Shown here one piece after another: positions 8,252 to 14,847 of a DNA stretch of 64,000 nucleotides; within the stretch, counting starts at the first letter, position 1, and every line of letters begins with the position of its first letter. Both the position numbers and the translations under genes were made by a program. The notes below the pieces were generated by a model. It was not told where the DNA came from. It saw nothing but the letters and a program-made list of their open reading frames with translations, and made no database searches. Origin of the DNA: Sphingomonas endophytica (GTDB lineage: Bacteria; Pseudomonadota; Alphaproteobacteria; Sphingomonadales; Sphingomonadaceae); contig NZ_LDTB01000053.1 in assembly GCF_001476895.1 (NCBI RefSeq), forward strand, positions 1-64,000. Direction: 5' to 3'.

Positions 8252-9103
8252 TTAGTCCTCTTTGGTGAAGCGAAGGTTGGCGTCGTGGGCATCCAGCCAC
8301 ACGGCGGCATCGCCGCGGCGGACGAGCGCCGGCATGGGCAGGCCGAGCGCCGCAGCGGTGGTGCGCGCGAGGTGACCCTGGCGGGCATTGACGAGCCGGC
8401 TTGGCCAGGGGTGGTCGGGATGGTCGACCCGCCACGCCGCGAAGCGCGCGCAGTCGTCACGGTAGGCTACGGCTGCGCGCCGGTGGCGGGCGTGCGCACC
8501 GCGCGCACCGAGTTCGACGCGGTGGCGCGCGACCAGCGTCGCCAGCACCATGCCGGCCGCCGGGACAACGGCGCTATCGGCGAACGCGGTGCCGAGCGCC
8601 GCCAGGTCGGATAGCGGCAATGCCCAGATGCCGTCCCACGCATCGCGGTCGGCGGCGTCGAAGCCGAAGGCGACGAACGGCGCGCCCAAGCCGAATTTTG
8701 GCGCCGCGCGCCAGCGCGGCGGCAGCTCCGTGCCGATCAGCAGGCCGTGATCGTGCAGCAGCGCTGCGCCGGCTTCCTCAAGCGCGGCGCGGTCGCGCGC
8801 GATCGCGGCGGGAAAGCGCTGCAGCAGGCACTCGTCTTCGCCTGCCTCGGCGAGGTGCGCGCAGAACGCCGGCCACGGTCGCGCCAGCAGACCGGCGGCA
8901 GCGAGCATGTCCGGACTGCCGAGACCGCAGGCGATCGCCAGCCCGCCGGCGGTCCACCAGTGATGGTGCGGGTGGCAGGTGACCTCGGTGTCGGCGGGTG
9001 CGTCGAGCAGCGCAGCGATGTGCGCCAGTTCATCGTCGATGGCAGCGAGTGCGGCGTCGATGTCGTCGAGTGAGGGCAGGGACGGGGGCAGATTGGGGGG
9101 CAT
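8252..9103 (-). CDS. protein of unknown function, first gene of the leftward operon
   Basis: 283 residues from ATG 9103. This start has a good ribosome-binding site (AAGGAG, 7 bases upstream) and is preferred to upstream ATG 9154. The N-terminal ~40 residues are acidic and helical (LDDIDAALAAIDDELAHIAALL), followed by a His/Trp cluster (CHPHHHWW, about residues 44-51) and a long Ala-rich helical body. Near the C-terminus is a basic stretch (VNARQGHLARTTAAAL). No catalytic motif or membrane segment is evident; the His/Cys cluster could bind metal, but this is speculation. It is the promoter-proximal gene of the coupled set that ends in the parB-like fragment. Confidence 0.7.
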   Translation of the reverse strand: MPPNLPPSLPSLDDIDAALAAIDDELAHIAALLDAPADTEVTCHPHHHWWTAGGLAIACGLGSPDMLAAAGLLARPWPAFCAHLAEAGEDECLLQRFPAAIARDRAALEEAGAALLHDHGLLIGTELPPRWRAAPKFGLGAPFVAFGFDAADRDAWDGIWALPLSDLAALGTAFADSAVVPAAGMVLATLVARHRVELGARGAHARHRRAAVAYRDDCARFAAWRVDHPDHPWPSRLVNARQGHLARTTAAALGLPMPALVRRGDAAVWLDAHDANLRFTKED

Positions 9104-9349
9104 GGGCGACTCCTTGTCGGAGCCGTCATCGCGCTTGAGCATCGGCTGACCCACGCGCGTGAAACCGCTTTTTTCTCGGCCCGCTGCTCACTCCCGGCGT
9201 CGCCCAACGCTGCGCGCCCACGCGCCTCGCTCTGGCGATGCTTCGCTGCTGAAGCACGAGTCGGGGCCGGAAGCGGGCGGGCGTGATCGTCCGTCTCTTC
9301 AGACCCCGGGTGAGCAGGCGAGTAACAATTGGGGGTGGGGGCGCAATAA
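9104..9349. promoter_or_regulatory. divergent control region, candidate oriT
   Basis: The 246 bases between the leftward operon and the rightward relaxase gene must hold both promoters. A hairpin TGCTTC (9239-9244) / GAAGCA (9251-9256) lies in the middle. A second short inverted repeat GAAATC / GATTTC (9351-9365) falls on the first codons of the relaxase. The AT-rich segment GTAACAATT lies at 9322-9330 and GCAATAAATG at 9342-9351. oriT sites commonly lie beside relaxase genes and contain hairpins, so this is the best oriT candidate, but I recognise no known nic sequence. Confidence 0.35.
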
Positions 9350-11560
9350 ATGAAATCTGCGATTTCGAGCCCGCAGCCTTCCGGCCGCCGGTCTTCCCCA
9401 CCCCCTTTTGCTCATGTCGAGATGATGGTCGACGGCACGTGGATCGCCGAGGGCGACCGCGTCGTGAAGCGGGCGCTGCGTCAGGATCGCGGCGTCGAGC
9501 GCAAGCGCATACGCGAGGAGAAGCAGAAGAAGGCCACGCGGCTGCATGCGGCCTGCGAGGACGCGTGCACCGCGCGCCGGCTGGCAAGAGAATTGGCTGA
9601 GTGGGAGATCCGTCACAGACGCTGGGGCGCCTCGGTCACGGTGCACGGCGAGCCGAAGAAACAGGCGGGCGGCTCGAAGAAGCTGGCCAGGCTGGCGTCT
9701 CCTAGCCGCCGCCGCAGCGAGCCTAGCTATTTCACGGTGCGCGATAGCCAGGGGCGGATCGGCATCTACATCCGCGGCGATTACGTGCGCGCCGGTGGCA
9801 AGGGCGGGAAGCACGGCTGCGCGGCGGACGGGTTCTTCTACACTATCCGCGATGGTGCGGCGCTCACCGATGCCGAGGGCAACGCGCTCATCATCTCGAA
9901 CCTGGGCAAGGATGCCGCCGAAATCGCCACCGCCTGGATGGCGGTCGAGGCGGTGGCGCGTGCGACGCGCGCGAACGCCAAGATCCAGTTCCGCTTCGTC
10001 CTTGCGCTGGACGCCGATGCGAGCGAAGCGGAGATGATCGACGCGGTGCGACGCTTTGGCGAGATCTTCGAGGCGCTTGGACTTCCCTATAGCGCGGTGA
10101 TCCACAAGCCCGATCCGGGCGGCGACGACCGCAACTGGCATGCGCACTTTCTGACGTCGTACCGCCCGGCCGAGCAGGTCGCGCCGGGCGAATGGCGCTT
10201 CGCCGACGACCTCGTCACCGCGCTCGACGGCACGGAAGGGATGCGCACGCTGCGCCACCTGTGGGCGCACGCCCAGACCGGCGCGGCCCGGCGCGCCGGA
10301 CGCGATGTCGAATATACCGGGCTATCGCACGCCGCGCGCGGACTGGACCTGGAAGCGCAGACGCACTTGGGCCCGGCGCTCAGCGACTTGGTTGCACGGG
10401 GGCAGCACGTGCCCGCACACGCGCGCAACCAGCAGGTTGCGGCGCGCAACGCAGAGCGCCTGCGCCGGCGTGACCTCGAGCAGCAGCGCGCCGCGCTGCA
10501 CAAGATCCGTCAAGCGGTGCTGGAACAGTGGGCGACAAGGTCGGCGCGCGAGGCGGCGATGGGCACCACGGCGTTCCCTGAGCCCGTGGCTGCCGCTACG
10601 CGGCGAAGCCCGGCATCGCCCGTGCGTGTCGTTGAACCATTCAACGTGCCTCCCACGGTCCGTGAGCGGGTGCCGCTATCGGCTTTGCCGCCGCCACCGC
10701 GGATGGCCCGGTTCGGTGCGCTGGAGGTGCGGTCGGTACCTGCGCAGACGCCGATGACGCCGCGCCGACCCGCGACGGTCACGACGCTGCCCGCGACACT
10801 GTCGACACCGCTGCCCGCAGCCCGAACCGCCGCGACGATGGCGCCCCCCGTCATCGTGTCTCCGACGTCGCCCCGTCTGGCCGCTACGCTTCGGCGGTTA
10901 GATGTGCCGCCCACGGCGGTGCGGGCCAGTGCGGTGATCCATCCGACCGCTTCATCCCCCGCGGTAACCGGGCGCGATGCGACGCTGGTGTTCGATACGC
11001 CCGCGCAGCGCGGGAGGCAGCCGCGTGAACCCGCCGATCTGTTCGACATGCCATATATCGCGGCGGTGCCGCGTGCGGCCGCGGCGATCCGGAGGCTTCC
11101 CGCGCCTGCCAGCGATGAACCCATCCCGGCATGGTGGGAGCGGGTCGAGCATTATCTGGCGTGGCTGGCCTGGCGCGAACGCGAGGACGAGCGTGCGCGC
11201 ACACGGCTCGGCGGCTATGCGGTCCTGCCGCCGGCCTATCGCGCCGCGGTCGAGGCGGTCGAACGTGATCCGCAGCTCATCGTCGAGGAGCAGGCACACC
11301 CGAGGGTGCGCGCCGGCGTACCGCGCGACCTCGCCGCGCAGATCGAGGCGGTCGCTGGTGATCCGCACTGGCGCGAGTTCCTGCGCCGCGTGCGTGCGGT
11401 CGCGCTCGAGCGCGAGGCGCGCGCGACCCGCCCGATCCCGCCCGTGCTCGACAATGACGATGCGGGGTCGTCGCCTGCGGGACACTCGACGTCGCCGGTT
11501 CGAGATCCGCGCGGACCCGCGCGCCAGCGGGTGAGGGGGCTTCGCCCACGCCGGTCATGA
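9350..11560 (+). CDS. MobA/MobL-type conjugative relaxase (MOBQ-like)
   Basis: 736 residues. The relaxase signature DDRNWHAHFLTSYRP holds the His264/His266 metal-binding pair of the HxH motif, followed by the family-typical segment YTGLSHAARGLD and THLGP. The N-terminal ~200 residues are basic and contain a beta-rich stretch (YFTVRDSQGRIGIYIRGDY). A candidate nucleophilic Tyr lies in this part but cannot be singled out. The C-terminal third is Pro/Ala/Arg-rich and looks like a linker plus a small helical domain (WWERVEHYLAWLAWRERE). Relaxases nick one strand at oriT and pilot it during mobilisation. Start at 9350 is the first ATG; M25 or M26 are alternatives. No coupling-protein or mating-pore genes are nearby. 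Confidence 0.8.
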   Translation: MKSAISSPQPSGRRSSPPPFAHVEMMVDGTWIAEGDRVVKRALRQDRGVERKRIREEKQKKATRLHAACEDACTARRLARELAEWEIRHRRWGASVTVHGEPKKQAGGSKKLARLASPSRRRSEPSYFTVRDSQGRIGIYIRGDYVRAGGKGGKHGCAADGFFYTIRDGAALTDAEGNALIISNLGKDAAEIATAWMAVEAVARATRANAKIQFRFVLALDADASEAEMIDAVRRFGEIFEALGLPYSAVIHKPDPGGDDRNWHAHFLTSYRPAEQVAPGEWRFADDLVTALDGTEGMRTLRHLWAHAQTGAARRAGRDVEYTGLSHAARGLDLEAQTHLGPALSDLVARGQHVPAHARNQQVAARNAERLRRRDLEQQRAALHKIRQAVLEQWATRSAREAAMGTTAFPEPVAAATRRSPASPVRVVEPFNVPPTVRERVPLSALPPPPRMARFGALEVRSVPAQTPMTPRRPATVTTLPATLSTPLPAARTAATMAPPVIVSPTSPRLAATLRRLDVPPTAVRASAVIHPTASSPAVTGRDATLVFDTPAQRGRQPREPADLFDMPYIAAVPRAAAAIRRLPAPASDEPIPAWWERVEHYLAWLAWREREDERARTRLGGYAVLPPAYRAAVEAVERDPQLIVEEQAHPRVRAGVPRDLAAQIEAVAGDPHWREFLRRVRAVALEREARATRPIPPVLDNDDAGSSPAGHSTSPVRDPRGPARQRVRGLRPRRS

Positions 11561-11914
11561 GCGCGGGGACAGCAGACCACATGAGAAAAGGAGAAGACGG
11601 ATGGACCATAGCGCACCTGCCGGCCTTTGCTGTTCGGCACCCCATCACGGCAGCGATGAAAAGCAGGGGCGGCGCAGGGCAGGGGCCCCACGCCGCGGGA
11701 AGGCGAAGGAAGCAGGAGGGAGCAGAAGGTCGGAAGGGAAAAGAAGAAATTTCCTCTCCACCGGCTGCTTCGGTTCGTGCGCATCCGCGCCGCGCCGCTC
11801 GTCTCCCTCTCGAGGGCTTCCCCCAGATACCGGTGCGTCGTCCACCCGCTCATGTGATCCTAGGATCGCGTGACCGGAGCCTGCGGCGTCGCCGGCCCAT
11901 CCCGGATCCATATC
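11561..11914 (+). other. 354-base gap after the relaxase: purine-rich tract and orphan ribosome-binding site
   Basis: No convincing gene is seen. A strong Shine-Dalgarno-like AAAGGAG at 11587-11593 sits 7 bases before ATG 11601, opening a 90-codon frame to 11873 whose Ser/Arg/Pro-rich composition looks non-coding. Between about 11697 and 11750 the plus strand is almost all purine. A palindromic GATCCTAGGATC occurs near 11861. The region could be a long leader for the downstream three-gene set. Confidence 0.4.
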
Positions 11915-12559
11915 ATGTCTCATTACACGCTTACCGCGCTTGCTATCGCGACCGTCGATCCTGTCCACCTCGTCGCTGGCGCGCACCTCGAACACCCCGT
12001 CGGGCTCGCACTGTTCTCCTGCCATGTCGGCGAGGGGCGTACCGACTTCTCGCTCCACTGCTCGGTGCTCCAGCACGGCGACCATCCCGGCGAACTGCTC
12101 GGTTGGCTCGATCGTCATCTGCCGCCGACCGGTATCGTCGCGGGCTATGCGCTCGACGAGCAGATCCTGCCCGCGCTGACGCGCCTACCCGGCAGTGCCG
12201 GCTCGCCCGCACTGGCGATGCTTGCCGGCACGCGGCCACGCTTCGTCATCAATTTGCGCGGGATCGATGACGATGGCGAGCTGGTGTCGCTGGCCGAGGC
12301 CTGTGCCGAGATCGGCGCACCGGCGTCGTGTCGCGACGCGCACGATCGCTTCACCGATTGGGCGTGGTCGCGGCTCGCGCCGGTGATGCACGCGCTCCAG
12401 ACCGACGCCATCTCCACGATGAAGCTCGTGCTGCGCCAGATCGCTGCCCGCACGACGCTCGGCCACGAGGTGGAGGCGCGGCTGCGTCCCGGGCTCGAGC
12501 TGTGGCTCGCCGCCAGCGACCTGCCCGCCGCGCAGATCCATCGCTCCTGCACTGCCTGA
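11915..12559 (+). CDS. unknown protein, possible degenerate RNase H/exonuclease fold (paralog 1)
   Basis: 214 residues from ATG 11915. The order of segments recalls DnaQ/PolB-like 3'-5' exonucleases: a first strand (LTALAIATVDPV) where the catalytic DxE would sit, then PVGLALFSC, then GYALDEQILPAL, then FVINLRG with LVSLAEACAEIGAPAS, and a final helix ALQTDAISTMKLVLRQI. The usual first acidic pair is replaced (AIAT), so catalysis is doubtful. The resemblance is by eye and weak. The next gene encodes a protein with a matching layout, so the two are probably ancient duplicates. Confidence 0.6.
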   Translation: MSHYTLTALAIATVDPVHLVAGAHLEHPVGLALFSCHVGEGRTDFSLHCSVLQHGDHPGELLGWLDRHLPPTGIVAGYALDEQILPALTRLPGSAGSPALAMLAGTRPRFVINLRGIDDDGELVSLAEACAEIGAPASCRDAHDRFTDWAWSRLAPVMHALQTDAISTMKLVLRQIAARTTLGHEVEARLRPGLELWLAASDLPAAQIHRSCTA

Positions 12560-12631
12560 GGCGCTTGACGTTCTCCTCACCCATACCGGACGCCGATCCC
12601 AGCGTCCTCCTCCACCAAGGAACTCAATACC

Positions 12632-13285
12632 ATGTTCACCGACCTTCTGCGCCTCGAGGCGCAGGGCTTCTCGCGTGCGTCGACTGCTATCGCGCTGCGC
12701 TCGATTGCCACCTGTCCCAATCTCTTCTTCCGCCCGATGTCGCGTCCCGTGATCGGTGTGGCACTGCTCAGCGTCGTGCCCGAGCCGGGCGCTGGCTTCC
12801 ATTTCCATGCGCAGGCGACCGCGCTGCGCGATGGCGCGCTCCCGGCGACGCTCGCCGACTGGATCGAGCCGCGCCTGCCAGCAACCGGCCCGCTCATCAG
12901 TTGGGAGACCGACGACACGCTCGTCACCAAGCTACGCGGGATCGCGGACGGGACGCGGCACCCCCGGCTTGCCGCGCTCATCGCCGATCCTGGCGAGCGG
13001 CTGCGCGTGCTCCCGCGCGTGCTGATGGGTCGTCATCGGCGCGGCACCGCACCCGGCGTGCCGTGCTTCTGCCGCTGCAGCGCTGAATGCCAGCCCGAGC
13101 TGCCCGCCTGCTTTCTGCCGGATCCGGACCAGACCGAGCGCGAACTCATCGACGAGGCGGAGACCGCCTGGGCGATGTGGGCCGATCTCCACGCGGCCTT
13201 CGACGATCATGCCCATCCTGCACGCATCGCGCTGCGCTGCCTCGCCGAGCGCCGCCGCGCCCGCGGCGACACGCCGATCCGCTGA
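12632..13285 (+). CDS. unknown protein, possible degenerate RNase H/exonuclease fold (paralog 2)
   Basis: 217 residues from ATG 12632, preceded by CCAAGGAACTC as a ribosome-binding site. It aligns by eye with paralog 1: PVIGVALLSVV matches PVGLALFSC, LADWIEPRLPATGPLISWE matches LLGWLDRHLPPTGIVAGY, and HPRLAALIADPGERLRVL matches SPALAMLAGTRPRFVINL. A Cys-containing patch (VPCFCRCSAEC, about residues 143-153) is specific to this copy and could bind metal. The C-terminus is helical and acidic, then Arg-rich. It lies 72 bases after paralog 1 and 25 bases before the small MobA/MobL gene, so a single transcript is likely. Function unknown. Confidence 0.6.
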   Translation: MFTDLLRLEAQGFSRASTAIALRSIATCPNLFFRPMSRPVIGVALLSVVPEPGAGFHFHAQATALRDGALPATLADWIEPRLPATGPLISWETDDTLVTKLRGIADGTRHPRLAALIADPGERLRVLPRVLMGRHRRGTAPGVPCFCRCSAECQPELPACFLPDPDQTERELIDEAETAWAMWADLHAAFDDHAHPARIALRCLAERRRARGDTPIR

Positions 13286-13310
13286 CACCCTCCAAACAAG
13301 GACTTCGACC

Positions 13311-14012
13311 ATGAATAGCGGAACCAACATTGCCCTGCACGACCGCCGTCCCGTCAGCATCCGTCCGATCTCGGCCCATGGCCTTGCGACCATGCCGGGT
13401 GACCGCCGCGCGACGCACGTCGGTGCCTATGCCAATTACGTCTACATCACGCGCCAGCGAGGGCAGGATTCACGCGGCGTCATCGACTATCGTCACCGTG
13501 GCGATCTGATCGCGTGCGGGCTGGAGCTGCCCCCCCGCCATCCGGTGTGGGCCGGGGAACCCGGTCGGATCTGGCGCGAGGTTGATGCCGCGTGTGAAAA
13601 CGCCGCTCCCGATGCGGTGCGGGCTTGGCATATCGTTCTCACCTTGCCCGATGACCTGCCGGAGCCGGAGTGGCAGCCGGTGGTCCGCGACTTTGTACGA
13701 GACACGCTCGTGCGGCGGGGGGCGGCGGTCGCGTGGGCGCTTCATGCGCTGCGCGATGCCAGTGGCGGATGGCTGGTCCGTCCGCATGCGCATCTGCTGA
13801 TGACCACGCGTGGGTGGAAGCACAATACCAGCTTCGGGCGCAGCATTCCGGCGTGGCATGGCGCGGCGGTGAGAAGCGCGATCCACGCCGACTGGCTCGC
13901 GTTATTGCCGCAGGGCATGCGGCAGGCGGCAACCGCCCCGTACCGGTACGGTGGTTACATGCCCGCGCATCCCGATTGTTCGAGGATCGATCACTTGCTT
14001 GGTAGCATGTGA
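13311..14012 (+). CDS. single-domain MobA/MobL relaxase-like protein
   Basis: 233 residues from ATG 13311, which has an AAGGAC ribosome-binding site 7 bases upstream. It carries the core of the MobA/MobL nuclease domain: YANYVYITRQ in the N-terminal strand, AWHIVLTLPDDL, and the HxH metal motif in RPHAHLLMTTRGW (His159 and His161). It has no helicase, primase or long C-terminal region, unlike typical 400-900-residue relaxases. The end PDCSRIDHLLG looks natural rather than cut. It is a second relaxase-type nuclease in the same relic element, distinct in sequence from the 736-residue one. It could be a mobilisation accessory nuclease. Confidence 0.7.
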   Translation: MNSGTNIALHDRRPVSIRPISAHGLATMPGDRRATHVGAYANYVYITRQRGQDSRGVIDYRHRGDLIACGLELPPRHPVWAGEPGRIWREVDAACENAAPDAVRAWHIVLTLPDDLPEPEWQPVVRDFVRDTLVRRGAAVAWALHALRDASGGWLVRPHAHLLMTTRGWKHNTSFGRSIPAWHGAAVRSAIHADWLALLPQGMRQAATAPYRYGGYMPAHPDCSRIDHLLGSM

Positions 14013-14071
14013 TCTGCGGACGAGAGAACTCACGGTGTCGATCGGCGGCGGCCCACGGGAGCTTGAAGAAG

Positions 14072-14347
14072 CTATGTCGACCGCCAGCAACTTCCAACCA
14101 ACAAGTTAAGGCGGCTGCCTGTCCCCGCAACCAACGCTATCACAACAGGCCCGTCTCGTAAGAGACGGGCCTGTTGTGCGTTCGGCGCATACGCTCCCTC
14201 CGCGAACGACAGCATCCGGTACAGATCGCCGTGAACCTGTATGGGGCGCCACTTGCCGCCGCGCGCGCTGCCCGGCCGCACCACGATCTTCTCGACAAGC
14301 GGTCGGATAGTGTTCCGCGCTGCGGCGCCGTCGTCTGAGGCGAGGTG
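14072..14347 (-). pseudogene. serine recombinase, C-terminal fragment
   Basis: About 90 codons read leftward. The sequence IRPLVEKIVVRPG, then GDLYRML and ALVAGTG, matches the C-terminal end of large serine recombinases of the resolvase/invertase class, whose proteins in proteobacteria often end in a GDL...LVAGTG segment. The catalytic domain and the recombinase/zinc-ribbon parts are missing, because the right side is replaced by an IS3 remnant at about 14348. After GTG the sequence diverges from the usual ending. The frame includes a 17-bp perfect inverted repeat. Confidence 0.55.
14141..14178. terminator. 17-bp perfect stem-loop
   Basis: The arm CACAACAGGCCCGTCTC (14141-14157) is perfectly complementary to 14162-14178 across the four-base loop GTAA. 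There is no T-run on either strand, so it is not a canonical intrinsic terminator; it could still block transcription between the mobile element and the IS. It also lies in the reading frame of the recombinase fragment. A recombination-site or protein-binding role is an alternative. Confidence 0.5.
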
Positions 14348-14349
14348 CG

Positions 14350-14608
14350 CACCTACAACTGGACCGCCGAAGGATGGCTGTACGTCGCCGTCGTCATCGA
14401 CCTGTTCTCGCGCCGGGTGGTCGGCTGGTCGATGAGCGACAGCATGACCGCTCAACTCGTCACCGACGCGCCGATGATGGCGGTCCGGCGGCGCGGGAAG
14501 CCCGATGCCCTGCCGCATCACTCAGATCAAGGCAGTCAATATACGAGCGAGAAGTTCCAGCGGCTGATGGCCGACAACGGCGTGACATGCTCGATGAGCC
14601 GGTCGGGC
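14350..14608 (+). repeat. 259-bp direct repeat, left copy
   Basis: Identical to 40486-40744 except for two substitutions seen by direct comparison (ACAACT versus ACATCT near the left end, AGATCAA versus AGACCAA in the DQGSQY codons). Both copies have the same orientation and derive from the IS3 transposase gene. They are 26,136 bases apart. Confidence 0.93.
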
Positions 14609-14842
14609 AACGTCTGGGACAACGCGGCGATGGAGAGCTTCTTCTCCTTGCTGAAGATCGAGCGGGTCGGACGTAAAACCTGCCGCACGCGCAATCACGC
14701 AAAGGCCGACGTGTTCGACTACATCGAGCGCTTCTATAATCCGACGCGACGCCACTCGACCCTAGGTTATCTCAGCCCCAAAAACTTCGAGCGGCAAGCG
14801 CAGGTAGCTTAATGTCGTGTCCACGAAACCGGCAGCAGCTCA
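14350..14842 (+). mobile_element. IS3-family remnant (transposase 3' part and right terminus)
   Basis: The transposase part (14345-14812) starts in the middle of the integrase core (WTAEGWLYVAVVIDLF) and continues through HHSDQGSQYTS (Asp) and MESFF (Glu) to FERQAQVA. The terminus GGCAGCAGCTCA ends at 14842. The first catalytic Asp (in ADFTY) and the left end are missing. Bases 14350-14608 are repeated at 40486-40744 with two differences. The terminus lies 5 bases beyond the stop codon of the GH2 gene, which is intact. Confidence 0.92.
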
Positions 14843-14847
14843 ACTCT

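Noticed and set aside
11557..12270. 237-codon plus-strand frame starting with ATGA overlap after the relaxase
   Set aside because: Arg/Pro/Ala-rich with no motif; its second half overlaps the better supported 214-residue gene in another frame.
14141..14178. CRISPR repeat or attachment core
   Set aside because: Only one palindrome, no regularly spaced copies; no CRISPR array or cas gene was seen anywhere in the window.
14072..14521. 149-codon minus-strand frame as one gene
   Set aside because: A chimera: its first part is antisense to the IS3 remnant; only the part left of about 14348 matches a recombinase.
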